Source of the DNA: Poriferisodalis sp965208895 | GTDB taxonomy: Bacteria; Actinomycetota; Acidimicrobiia; Acidimicrobiales; Poriferisodalaceae | Direction of reading: 5' to 3' | Length of the DNA stretch: 64,000 nucleotides | Assembly: GCF_965208895.1 (NCBI RefSeq) | Contig: NZ_OZ242363.1 | Span: forward strand, 1,054,001-1,118,000 | In this document: one piece after another, positions 17,733 to 26,792 of the stretch | Layout: each line of letters begins with the position of its first letter | How positions within the stretch are numbered: the stretch's first letter is position 1 | Notes under the pieces: generated by a model | Seen by the model: only the letters and a program-made list of their open reading frames with translations | Told to the model about the DNA's origin: nothing | Database searches by the model: none | Program-made: the position numbers and the translations under genes

Positions 17733-19094
17733 TCACGATTGCACCACTTCCATCAGCCGCCGCAGTTCCTCCACGCTGCAGGGCTTGTCGGGATGGCGGT
17801 GAAGCATGGCGTGGCAGTTCGGGCAGACCGGTACGAGGTCGTTGATGGGGTCGAGTTGGTATTCGCCGTCAGCTGCGGCTTGATGCACCGGTGTCTTGTG
17901 GTGCACGTGGATGTAGCCGTCGGCAAAATCGCCGTAGACCGCTCCGAAGTCGATGTCGCAGACTTGGCAGGTTGTGCCGTGCTCGGCGATGCATTGTGCT
18001 CGTGCTCGGCGGTCGGTCTCGTATCGCAGAACCGAAACGCGTTTGCTCGCACCCTCGATCACGTTGCCATCGGCGTCGAGCACACCTGCTGCCTCGCCTG
18101 CTAAGTGCAGCGCGCTGATGCCGTCAGGACCGGGGTCGAAGCCGCGCTCCGCGAGACTGACCAGACGTTGCACCGAATTCGGTGCCAGCACGCGATGCAC
18201 GGTGCGTTGACCGTTGACAGACGCGCGGAGGTCTGGCCCGACATTGTCGTCGTCGGGTACGTCGGTATGCAGCCATCGAACTGAACGCTGAAGCCGCTTG
18301 CCATAGTCCAGCTGTGGGTCACATACCGTCGAGCCGGTCACTTGCCCGATCGCGATCCAGCCCGTCGAGACCCGCGATTCTCCGAGGCGCATCACGACGA
18401 TGTCCCCGATCGAGATCTTGTCGCGAAAACTCAGAATCGAGTTCCGCGCATTGCGCCTGTGCTTGACGGACTCACGCGAGAAATGCTCGGCGAAGTGACG
18501 GTCCAGCGCCGCTCGATCGCCGTGCTCGCCGACTGCCTAATCGAACACCCAGTCGCCCCAGCCCAGCGTCACCACGCCTTCGCGCAGATTGAAATCGACC
18601 GTGTCCAAGCCCTCACGTCCGCTGCGCACAACCCAAGCAGTCGCATCGCTCGCCGCTGCGGCGTCGAAGTCCGCCGACGGTGATGGCATTTGAGACCCTG
18701 ACGCTGGCAGCGATTCGGAGGCGTCTTCAAATACGTCGCGCAACGCCTCGGCTGCTCCCTCCACATTCGCATCAGCGAGAGCTTCGAGACAGCGCTGGAG
18801 CTTCTTGACGACACGTCCTGCGCCATCGCTGACCTTCGCCGCCACCGGATTGTTGTGGGCGTCATCACCACGTCTGTGCCGTCGTGCCACGACGACCGCT
18901 TCAACGCAGTCGGCGACTGTCATAGCGCGCTGATGATTGCCGGAGCGTTGCCGCCCAGGAAGCTCAACGCCGATCGCCGCAGCCTCGGGATGACTTGTCC
19001 AGTTGCTCCCGAGAGGCAACCGCACGAACGGCTCCGAACCGTCTGTCGGGAATTCGACCCGGTACCGGTTCTGCGGAGATGATCGTTCAGCCAC
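17733..19094 (-). pseudogene. Mrr-like N-terminal domain plus HNH endonuclease, interrupted by one in-frame TAG
   Basis: A single minus frame runs from ATG 19094 to the stop at 17733 and is broken only by TAG at 18537-18539. Before the stop lie an unassigned N-terminal region (about 1-150) and AWVVRSGREGLDTVDFNLREG, GVVTLGWGDWVFD. After it, still in frame, come AVGEHGDRAALDRHFAEHF, SFRDKISIGDIVVM and GWIAIGQVTGS, which complete the domain found at the N terminus of Mrr-type restriction enzymes. The C terminus is an HNH module: CQVCDIDFG, YIHVHHKTPV, NDLVPVCPNCHAMLHR. Read through, it would be 453 residues, a plausible type IV restriction endonuclease. CAG to TAG is the simplest cause. A shortened HNH protein could start at 18395. 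Confidence 0.8.
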
Positions 19095-19352
19095 ACCGGC
19101 ACCGTAGCGACGGCGTGTCCGCTGTCAGCGACTCCGCTGTGCTCACACCCGCCCGACAGCAAACCCGCCTCGCCACCTTGATCACCTCATCGGCTGTCGT
19201 GATGCCCGGTTGCTAATTCAGGTCTCTCCGACAGCGATCACGTCGGATTCTCGCTCAAGTTGCCCTTGACGAGCAACGGTTTGCCGAAAGGATTCCCGCA
19301 CGCGGCTCTCTGCCGGTCTGTCACGAATCGTCACGATGTCCAGGTCCCGTAA

Positions 19353-20626
19353 GGGTTCGCCATAAGATAAATCGTGTGGTGTAGTGTCGGGTGTGTGGAG
19401 TTGTCGGCGGACGCGGCGGGAGTGTTCTTCGACACGGTGATGCCGCATCTGGGCGAGCGTCAGCGGCGTGTGGCGGCAGGAGCGCTGGCCGAGGCGCTGG
19501 GCCGCGGCGGGCAGGCGTTCGTTGTGGAGGCGTCGGCGATGTCGACCTCGACGGTGTCGCGGGCGGTGCGCGAGGTGCGCGCCGGGGTCGAGCCGTCGCA
19601 CCGTCAGCGGGCGGAGGGCGGCGGGGACCGCCCGGCGGTCGTCAAGCAGCCCGGCCTGGCCGAGGCGCTCGACGAGCTGGTGCATCCCAGCACGCGCGGC
19701 AGCCCGACCTCTGCGCTGCGCTGGACCTTGAAGTCGACCTATCAGCTCGCACGCGAGCTCGCCGCGCAGGGCTTCAAGGCGTCCGCGGAGCTGGTGCGGC
19801 GGCTCCTGCACCAGATGGGCTACTCGCTGCAGGCGCCCGCCAAGCAGAACGAAGGCACGTCCCATCCCGACCGCGACGCCCAGTTCGCCTATCTCAACGG
19901 CCTAGCGCAGGAGTTCCTCGACGCCGGCGAGCCCGCGGTCAGCGTGGACACCAAAAAGAAAGAGCTGATCGGGAACTACGCCAACAAAGGCACCGAATGG
20001 CAGCCCGCCGGCGAGCCGCAGCGCGTCAACGTGCACGACTTCGCGGACCGCTCACTGGGCGAGTTCGCCAAGGCCATCGGCTACGGCGTCTACGACCTCG
20101 CCAACAACGACGGCTGGGTCAGCGTCGGCGACACCGCAGACACCGCCGAGTTCGCCGTCAACTCCATCGCCCGCTGGTGGGACACCCTCGGACAGCAGCG
20201 GTTCCCCGACGCGACCCGGCTGCTCATCACCGCCGACGCCGGCGGATCCAACGGATACCGGCCACGCGCCTGGAAATGGTTCCTCGCCCGCCTCGCCGCC
20301 GACACCGGCCTCGAGATCACCGTCGTCCACTACCCGCCCGGCACCAGCAAATGGAACAAGATCGAACACCGCCTCTTCAGCTTCATCACCATGAACTGGC
20401 GAGGCAGACCACTCACCGACATCGCCACCATCGTCGAGCTCATCGCCTCCACCACCACCCAAACCGGACTCACCGTCCAAGCAGCCCACGACCCCAACTG
20501 GTACCAACGCGGCATCAAAATCACCGACAAACAGATGAAACAAATCCCGCTGCAACCCCACCAATGGCACGGCGAATGGAACTACACCATCACACCCAAC
20601 CACGCGACCTAACCCGCGGCGAACCC
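19353..20626 (+). mobile_element. ISAzo13-type insertion sequence (1274 bp) with 3-bp target duplication
   Basis: Short perfect inverted ends GGGTTCGCC (19353-19361) and GGCGAACCC (20618-20626) enclose one intact transposase gene. The triplet TAA flanks both ends (19350-19352 and 20627-20629), consistent with a 3-bp target duplication. Confidence 0.82.
19374..20612 (+). CDS. ISAzo13-family transposase (Rhodopirellula-type DDE domain)
   Basis: 412 uninterrupted residues. The N-terminal half is helical and DNA-binding-like (MSTSTVSRAVREVRAG, STRGSPTSALRWTLKSTYQL). The C-terminal RNase H-like half has VSVDTKKKELIGNY with the first Asp, LLITADAGGSNGYRPRAWK with the second, and WNKIEHRLFSFITMNWRG with the catalytic Glu; this pattern is specific to the ISAzo13 group. 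The GTG at 19374 is used; another in-frame GTG (19395, VELSADAAG) is possible and the ribosome site is weak for both. With bounded ends this is one of the likely active elements in the window. Confidence 0.9.
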   Translation: MWCSVGCVELSADAAGVFFDTVMPHLGERQRRVAAGALAEALGRGGQAFVVEASAMSTSTVSRAVREVRAGVEPSHRQRAEGGGDRPAVVKQPGLAEALDELVHPSTRGSPTSALRWTLKSTYQLARELAAQGFKASAELVRRLLHQMGYSLQAPAKQNEGTSHPDRDAQFAYLNGLAQEFLDAGEPAVSVDTKKKELIGNYANKGTEWQPAGEPQRVNVHDFADRSLGEFAKAIGYGVYDLANNDGWVSVGDTADTAEFAVNSIARWWDTLGQQRFPDATRLLITADAGGSNGYRPRAWKWFLARLAADTGLEITVVHYPPGTSKWNKIEHRLFSFITMNWRGRPLTDIATIVELIASTTTQTGLTVQAAHDPNWYQRGIKITDKQMKQIPLQPHQWHGEWNYTITPNHAT

Positions 20627-20698
20627 TAAGCGCAGACGGCAGGCTGCCGAGCGCAGCAGACGTTGGCGAGCGTCGGTCACTGGGTAGAGCGTCGCTCG

Positions 20699-20731
20699 TT
20701 TGTCCGTGCTGTCCGTTCAGACAGGGACAAA
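20699..20731 (-). terminator. Stem-loop downstream of the 300-residue unknown gene
   Basis: TTTGTCC (20699-20705) pairs with GGACAAA (20725-20731), and inside CTGTC pairs with GACAG around the loop CGTTCA, with a GTG bulge on one side. It lies 44 bases beyond the stop of the minus-strand gene at 20775. No long T-tract follows, so this is a weak terminator or another RNA hairpin. Confidence 0.45.
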
Positions 20732-20774
20732 CAAGAACGCGGCGGGTTGGCGCGGCAGAGTGCCCCGGTGCTCA

Positions 20775-21677
20775 TCACACGCTCGGCACGGAGTCATCCA
20801 GTGCAGTCAGTTGGCGCTTGATGTCGTCTTCTGGATAGGGGACGCCACTCCAACCGGCTACCAAATTCCACGCCAACGCATAGAACATTATGGCTGTCGA
20901 GGTTGCACTGAGGGCACGAAAAACCCTCATCCGCTCATGCTCTTCTGAGGAATCATCTGCAACTGTTACAGGATCCGTATGCACCGACCTGCTTGAGATC
21001 GAATAGCGCACTCGCAGTAGTTCGGGATCAATTGGCAGGAAGTCCGCGGCGCTTTGAATTATCTCTGTGAAGCTCGGCAGTTCCTTGACCCACCTGGCTG
21101 GTGTCGGGGGCTTTCCCTTGTTCTTTCCCTTTCGACAGGTCCAGCCGCGCCCGATCACCCATTCGATAATCGTATTGCATTCTGCCACAGTCTCCTCAAT
21201 TGCTGGGTGCCGTTCCGACAGATTTGAAGCGTGACTCGGATCAATTCCAGCTTCTCTCAGGCTCGTGTAGGTTGAATTGAGGTGCAGTTGACTGTGTCTT
21301 CGCAGTCGTTCATCCCAACATATGTGATTGTTGCACAACCAAAGGGAGATTGCGGACCCTTCCATTGCACTCCTAGCAAGAACTTCGATCGGGTTAGCAG
21401 GCGTTCGCTCCGCTTGCGACCCGATCAAATACAGAGCGCCAAGCAGATGCTCGCGAACGGCGTAGAGCTTCATTCGCAAATGAAGACGCGTGCCAGGTAT
21501 CGAGACAATATCGGTCACCGGATCTACACCGTCTCGTCTAGACAGGAGGTCTTCCGCTTCCGATGGCGAGTCTGTGCGGACACTGTTCGTGTCGAAATAG
21601 ACATTGTCCAGTGTCGCAATTGCCTGCAGACCTGACGACATGTATTGCATGACATTTTCGTCAGGTGTAGTGGGCAT
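20775..21677 (-). CDS. Hypothetical helical protein next to the type IIG gene
   Basis: 300 residues from ATG 21677 (MPTTPDENVM), chosen because GGAGAAG sits 6 bases upstream; a TTG at 21716 is also open. The protein is predicted mainly alpha-helical: RMKLYAVREHLLGALYLIGSQAE, PIEVLARSAMEGSAISLWL, a conserved-looking NTIIEWVIGRGW, and a late RYSISSRSVHTDP with a His that resembles enzyme-like helical bundles. No signal peptide is visible and I do not recognise the family. It is read in the same direction as the upstream type IIG gene, 151 bases after it, so an accessory role in the same defence locus is possible but unproven. Confidence 0.65.
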   Translation of the reverse strand: MPTTPDENVMQYMSSGLQAIATLDNVYFDTNSVRTDSPSEAEDLLSRRDGVDPVTDIVSIPGTRLHLRMKLYAVREHLLGALYLIGSQAERTPANPIEVLARSAMEGSAISLWLCNNHICWDERLRRHSQLHLNSTYTSLREAGIDPSHASNLSERHPAIEETVAECNTIIEWVIGRGWTCRKGKNKGKPPTPARWVKELPSFTEIIQSAADFLPIDPELLRVRYSISSRSVHTDPVTVADDSSEEHERMRVFRALSATSTAIMFYALAWNLVAGWSGVPYPEDDIKRQLTALDDSVPSV

Positions 21678-21828
21678 CGGCCGCTTCTCCATCGCACAGG
21701 GATAATTCAGCTGCAATATTTTCTAGTGCAGTTAACCGTTCGGCTCACGTATTGATGACAAAACTCTGTCGCGGTGCTCAACGTTAGCAGCCAAGATGTT
21801 CAAGCCCGATTTGCCACATTGTTCTCGT

Positions 21829-24800
21829 TCACTGGCTTCCGAGGGTCGCCCTGACTAGATCATCGAGCTGTTGGGCGTCGAAGTCGGGTGCTTCGTGAGC
21901 CTGCTTGCCGAACTCGCTGAGGGCAGCGTGCGCTTCGTCATCGGGGTTGTAGCGGGGCATTGCGAGGCGTTCGAGCACGTTTGGTCCGATCGTCGTTGAG
22001 GACGAAATCGCGGCTATCGCCGACTGCGCCGGTTCGGAATTGACCCAAGCTGCCATATAGTATGCTTCGGCTTCAGTCTCGCAGACCCGAACATTGCACT
22101 TGTTGTTCGGGTAACTAACAGTTTTAAAGCCAAGCCGTTGGTCGTGCACGGGAAGAATCACTGCCGCTGGCGGACGACGATTGGGTTCCATATACCGGCT
22201 CACGACGAGGGGCTTGGTTCGGGTGATGTGCGCGGTCGGGCCGCGAACGCCATATGGGTCCGCCGTCGGGTCAAGCGGCTGATAGATGAATCGTTGCGAA
22301 AGTTGCGTCTTGAATGGTGCCAGATAGTCCAATAGCCGTTTCGCGTTCGCTGCTAAGTCAGCGTCGGACATAACTTTGCGAAGGTCGTCAGGGTGATGGG
22401 CGAGAATCATGTACTGATTGGAACTCTCGACACGGAATGGCTGCACGTTTCCGCCGCGAATAAGCGGCCACAAGTATGCAGCCTCCAGAGATTGCTGATC
22501 GGGTATCTCCGCATTGCCCTCAGAAATTTCCGGGATCGCGCTGTTGCTTCCAGCGTTGTCTACGCGTCGCACCGACACCAGTCCCTGATCGGGAGCAGCG
22601 CTCAGCATCTTGACTGTGAATATCGAATCAGCACCGTGGGTATGAAATCCAAGTCCCCATCGATATCCGGGCCTCTGCACCGCCGACCGCAGCACCCCCG
22701 GCTCGGGAGGAACAACCCAGCGGGAACCCGGCTCGTTGGGGTCCAAAGGTCCGATCTTGTTCGACGATTGCTTCAACAACGATGCCGTCTCGCCCCAGGA
22801 ATCCCCAGATCGGAGACGTGACCCAGGACGCTTCCGCTGCCACACGATCTTCTCGACGGGCCACTTCTGGCTTTCGCCGCTCTTGACATAAATGCTCACC
22901 GGTTTGTTCGCCGCGTCAGGGCTGAACGGATTGAGCGCAGTCCAGTCGTCAACGTGTACCGGTCGGAACGCAACCGGAGGTGCAGTCTCGTCTTTCGGTC
23001 CCAGCGAGCACCTGCGGATACGGCTGTTGCCGGGATCTGCGATCAGTACGGACTCGGGCATCACAAATCCGACGATCCCTCCGGGCTTCGCGTAGTCGGC
23101 GATGCTTCGAGCGAGGAGCAGCACGGAGATGTCGCTGAGTGGGATGCCGCCCTTGCCTGATTTGGTTGCCCACAGACCCCACCGAACCCAGGCTATCTCG
23201 GATTGAGCTTGCCAGCTGTCGGGAAGATGCTTCCAGTTAATCCACGGAGGGTTACCCACGACTACGTCGGCAGGTTCGAACATCGTCGGCGCGAAGAACT
23301 GCTCGATCACCCGCGCCCATACGCCGTCCCTGCCCTCTTCGTTCAGGCGACGCATCTGGTGATAGACGGCTTCGCATGCGTCGATCACTGCGGGAAGATC
23401 GCCCTCCGGGATGCCCTCGTCCGAATACGCCGCCTTGATCTGCACGTTCCACAAGTCGATGTCGCGTCCGAGCCGAACACCTGTTTCGATCATTTCGCGG
23501 AGAATGCCGATCCGATGCAAGGTCGCGAGCACTTTCGGAATGGCAAAAGCGCCGACCGACAAGCTGACTTCGAGAAGCTCGATGTCTGCGGTGTCGAGAT
23601 TGTGCTCTTTGACATCAGGAATGAGAATCGAGTCAGTCTGATAGACATGCGGCACTACCTCGGTCAAGTACTCGATGCGATCGCCCAACGCGAGCAGCAA
23701 ATTGATGCGGCTCATGAGAACCGACACCGGATTGATGTCGAAGCCAGTGACGCTCTCCAGCGCCGACCGGGCAACCTCAGCGGGACTCAAGCCTTCCTGC
23801 GACTCTGCCACAACCAGCGCCCGTCTCAATGCTGCGACAAGAAACGTCCCCGAGCCGCAAGCCGGGTCAAGCACGCGGCACTCGCCGTCGCTCGTGTCCG
23901 AGAGAGCGATCGCTTGGCTCAGGGTGTGCTCGGCTAGCCACTGCGGGGTGAAGAACTCACCAAGCGCCTTTCTCAATGGCCGCGGAATCGTGTGCATATA
24001 GAACTCGCGCATCACGTCACCGGTGATACCAGTCGCACGGTTCACGACGCGCATCCACGCCAGTTCGTCGAGAACGATCAGCAAACGACGCACATGGGCC
24101 ACGAACTCGGCGGAATCGAGCGGCGCAAACGCGTACCAGCCGAACAGATCGCCAGCGAACAGACCCGGTGAACGCAGCTCGTTCAGCAGAGTGCCGTCTT
24201 CAACACGGCGCAATTCCCCGATCAGATCCCCATCGCTCAGCGAACTCCAGCTCGTCGGTCTCCTCTCTGGTTTGTTCGCGCCCAGCGCGAGCAGTTCGAT
24301 GCCGACGATCTTCGCCGCGAGAGCGATGTAGGTGTGCAGCACATAAAGCGACTCCGCATAGGTACAGCCGCGCAGCAGCTTGTCGAGTTCGGAGCCGAGC
24401 ATCTCGGCGGCACTCTTTCGATTCGGCCATGGACTGTCGACCGCGTTGATTCCATACGAGACACCGGACATCTGGAGCCATTGCCGAAAGGAAACGTCAG
24501 TGCGGTCATCTGGCTGCCGCCGCCGAAGCTGCTCAGCGAGCGCCTCGATCAGACGCTGCACCTCGGACCTGCTGCTGCCGAGCTTGTCAGCGATAGTGCT
24601 GACGGTGACAGGCTCGGAACGAACCGTGGCGACGAGACTCAGAATCCTCGCCAGACTCTCGGGATGGTTCGAACGCCACAGAAATCGATCAACTGCTGGA
24701 CGCTCACCAGCGTCCAAACCAAGATCAAGGCTTCCCTGCTCGTTGATCTCAACCCCTGACGAGGCGTCACGGTAGTGCGCCCATACTCTGCCATCTGTCA

Positions 24801-25131
24801 GGACTACAACGTCCGCACCCATCTGCGGGTCGTCGATATAGTCAAGCGCCTGCACGGCAGCATCTCTGCGATTGGCGGCATTCCCTTCAGCGAGAAATCC
24901 TGGCGTCTTGTACTCAATGATCGCCCGACCGATACGCGAGTCATACCTGCCCGCACGACCAGTGCCTTCTTGCTTCAAAGCACTGTCGGGCATTTCAAGC
25001 ACTTCGCGCGCCCACGGTCCAAAGAACTCCCATAAACGGTGACGCAAGTCGGATTCGTTCCAGCCGTCCTTCGCTGCAGCACACGCCACAGCGAGCTGGT
25101 CTTGCGGCGCCTCGCTACTTGTATCCACCAT
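21829..25131 (-). CDS. Type IIG-like restriction endonuclease / N6-adenine DNA methyltransferase
   Basis: The 1100-residue single-chain enzyme starts at ATG 25131, preferred because GGAGG lies nine bases upstream. The N-terminal part (about 1-165) has a PD-(D/E)xK-like nuclease core: GRYD then IIEYK at 72-75. A short helix-turn-helix (about 170-205, ADKLGSSRSEVQRLIEAL) and a long helical part precede the methyltransferase. Motif I is VLDPACGSGTF (420-430) and motif IV is NPPW (627-630), the gamma-type N6-adenine signature. The C-terminal 350 residues resemble a target-recognition domain (NNKCNVRV...YYMAAWVNS). Such enzymes methylate and cut DNA at the same site, needing no separate partner. 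No frameshift is seen. Confidence 0.88.
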   Translation of the reverse strand: MVDTSSEAPQDQLAVACAAAKDGWNESDLRHRLWEFFGPWAREVLEMPDSALKQEGTGRAGRYDSRIGRAIIEYKTPGFLAEGNAANRRDAAVQALDYIDDPQMGADVVVLTDGRVWAHYRDASSGVEINEQGSLDLGLDAGERPAVDRFLWRSNHPESLARILSLVATVRSEPVTVSTIADKLGSSRSEVQRLIEALAEQLRRRQPDDRTDVSFRQWLQMSGVSYGINAVDSPWPNRKSAAEMLGSELDKLLRGCTYAESLYVLHTYIALAAKIVGIELLALGANKPERRPTSWSSLSDGDLIGELRRVEDGTLLNELRSPGLFAGDLFGWYAFAPLDSAEFVAHVRRLLIVLDELAWMRVVNRATGITGDVMREFYMHTIPRPLRKALGEFFTPQWLAEHTLSQAIALSDTSDGECRVLDPACGSGTFLVAALRRALVVAESQEGLSPAEVARSALESVTGFDINPVSVLMSRINLLLALGDRIEYLTEVVPHVYQTDSILIPDVKEHNLDTADIELLEVSLSVGAFAIPKVLATLHRIGILREMIETGVRLGRDIDLWNVQIKAAYSDEGIPEGDLPAVIDACEAVYHQMRRLNEEGRDGVWARVIEQFFAPTMFEPADVVVGNPPWINWKHLPDSWQAQSEIAWVRWGLWATKSGKGGIPLSDISVLLLARSIADYAKPGGIVGFVMPESVLIADPGNSRIRRCSLGPKDETAPPVAFRPVHVDDWTALNPFSPDAANKPVSIYVKSGESQKWPVEKIVWQRKRPGSRLRSGDSWGETASLLKQSSNKIGPLDPNEPGSRWVVPPEPGVLRSAVQRPGYRWGLGFHTHGADSIFTVKMLSAAPDQGLVSVRRVDNAGSNSAIPEISEGNAEIPDQQSLEAAYLWPLIRGGNVQPFRVESSNQYMILAHHPDDLRKVMSDADLAANAKRLLDYLAPFKTQLSQRFIYQPLDPTADPYGVRGPTAHITRTKPLVVSRYMEPNRRPPAAVILPVHDQRLGFKTVSYPNNKCNVRVCETEAEAYYMAAWVNSEPAQSAIAAISSSTTIGPNVLERLAMPRYNPDDEAHAALSEFGKQAHEAPDFDAQQLDDLVRATLGSQ

Positions 25132-25227
25132 CAATGGGTGCCTCCGTGAGTCACGACCGTCAGTCGGATCGGCAGTATAGCGGTCCGCCCACGCTCCACC
25201 GATCCAAACGTCAATGCACTCCGCCAA

Positions 25228-25530
25228 TAGCCCGGAAGTAGGTCACTCGCTCACGGTGAAATGCCATTAGTTGAGAGCTTGCCTCCGTAGCGCCTGCGCA
25301 AGAAATAAAGCGGCGAGCCCACACACACTGAATTACTTGACTTAACTCATTTCGCATATATCGTCGACGATTCGACAAAGAAATGCTGCTCTATTCGGTA
25401 TCAATCGGTATGCCAGAACGCCCACACTCACAATACTGGGCGATCGCCTGGGAGTTATGCCCCCAATGTCGAAAACGTTTCTATATTCCGTTCTTGAAGA
25501 AACCAAATGTACTGGACATAGAGGTTCGTG
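25228..25530. other. AT-richer intergenic stretch upstream of the type IIG gene
   Basis: About 300 bases of lower GC than the surroundings between the 5' region of the type IIG gene and the IS481 remnant. It presumably holds the promoter of the restriction gene; no specific element was identified. Confidence 0.4.
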
Positions 25531-26126
25531 GCAGGGTGATGGGCCGAGCCTCCTGTGCGAGCGTGGTGTTGGCGACAACAACCGCGAACACATCAGGAGG
25601 CTCGAATTCTCTCGCCAATGCTCGTTTGACGCCCGCTGGGCGGCTGATCTTGGTCGAGCGGATCGAGGCGGGGACGACCTAGGTCGAGGTGGCCAGCCAG
25701 ATGCATTTGCCGAGGGACACGGTCGCGAAGTGGTGGCATCGCTATCGGGCTGAGGGCGAGGCGGGGCTTCGGGATCGTTCCAGCCGGCTCCATCGGACCC
25801 CTCGCCGCACCGACTCCAACGTGGAGTAGCGGATCTGCCGTGTGCGTCGCAGCACCAAGCGCGGCCCGGCGTATCTGTCTATGCGCACCGGGGTGCCCCA
25901 GGCGACGATCTGGCGGGTTCTCAAGCGTCATGGGCTGAACCGGTTGTCGTGGATGGACCGCCCCACCGGGCAGGTGATTCGCCGCTATGAGCGGCCGTCT
26001 CCGGGCGAGCTGGTCCATCTCGACGTCAAGTAGGTCGGCAAGGTCCCGCCTGGTGGCGGCTGGCGGGTGCATGGCCGCGGGTCGCCCAAGACCAAGCGGC
26101 GACACCAACACAAACCGGCAGCATGA
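25531..26126 (+). pseudogene. IS481-family transposase remnant with three in-frame TAG stops
   Basis: One frame carries the N-terminal half of an IS481 transposase: LTPAGRLILVERIEAGTT, VAKWWHRYRAEGEAGLRDRS, RSTKRGPAYLSMRTGVP, RVLKRHGLNRLSWMDRP, RRYERPSPGELVHLDVK, VGKVPPGGGWRVHGRG. It is interrupted by TAG at 25680, 25827 and 26031. The start codon is also lost (ATT where the other copy has ATG), and the catalytic C-terminal half is missing after about 26126. The left end matches the fragment at 11074-11252. Clearly dead. Confidence 0.88.
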
Positions 26127-26364
26127 ATCAAGTAATCCTCCTCCACCAAAGTCAGGGACCCCCAGAGTCTCCACCAAAACCGGTGTGATTCATGCATTGT
26201 CGCGTCCAAAAGCGCCCTGAACGCATGCAGCCGCGCTCACCGAACGGCGGCGCAGCCCCCTTGGACCCAGGAATTCAACGCACGCGCCGTCGACTGCCCT
26301 CAAGACGCGCGAGTCCGGCTAACTCGCAAACATCAGACCCAATAAATCGCAAACATGCCCGGGG

Positions 26365-26438
26365 TGGGCGATACAGGAGTCGAACCTGTGACCTCTTGCG
26401 TGTCATGCAAGCGCGCTAACCAACTGCGCCAATCGCCC
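26365..26438 (-). tRNA. tRNA-Val (GAC)
   Basis: A 74-nt cloverleaf reads on the minus strand: acceptor GGGCGAT pairing with ATCGCCC, D arm GCGC...GCGC, anticodon stem CTTGC/GCAAG with loop ATGACAC giving anticodon GAC, and T arm ACAGG-TTCGACT-CCTGT. No CCA is encoded. Its 3' end points toward the accessory island on its left, a usual integration side. Confidence 0.95.
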
Positions 26439-26518
26439 GGAGGGCGACTCACGCTAGCACCGTGCCCACTTCGCCCGGCCATCGCCGCAGGCCCACTCGG
26501 CACCCGGCCCGGCCGGCG

Positions 26519-26589
26519 AGGCGGAGACCGGATTCGAACCGGCGTACACGGCTTTGCAGGCCGCTGCCTAACCACTCGGCCACTCCGCC
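26519..26589 (-). tRNA. tRNA-Cys (GCA)
   Basis: A 71-nt cloverleaf on the minus strand: acceptor GGCGGAG/CTCCGCC, loop CTGCAAA with anticodon GCA, T arm CCGG-TTCGAAT-CCGG and discriminator U, as expected for tRNA-Cys. It is 80 bases upstream of tRNA-Val on the same strand and probably co-transcribed with it. Confidence 0.95.
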
Positions 26590-26792
26590 AGGGTGTCCGC
26601 AGGGTAGTGGCCCCGCCCCGACTTGAACGCTGATTATCGCGGCGGCACTCGCCCGAGATCCGCCGCGATCAGGGCTTGTCCCATACACTCGGCAGCCAAG
26701 GCAGTTCGCCGTGTGGCCCCACTGCCCAGCGTTGTCGCAGCCGAGGTCGCGGCGCCGCAACCCTGCGGGCCACCACCTTCGAAGAGACCCCC

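Noticed and set aside
18537..26033. TAG recoded as sense (one in the Mrr-HNH gene, three in the IS481 remnant)
   Set aside because: TAG is the normal stop of several intact genes here (retropepsin 4042, the 74-residue protein 29912, the SDR 31058, hflX 33697).
26365..26438. A duplicated tRNA-Val 3' end marking an attachment site within the window
   Set aside because: No second copy of the tRNA 3' sequence was found by eye; an island linked to the tRNA remains an inference.
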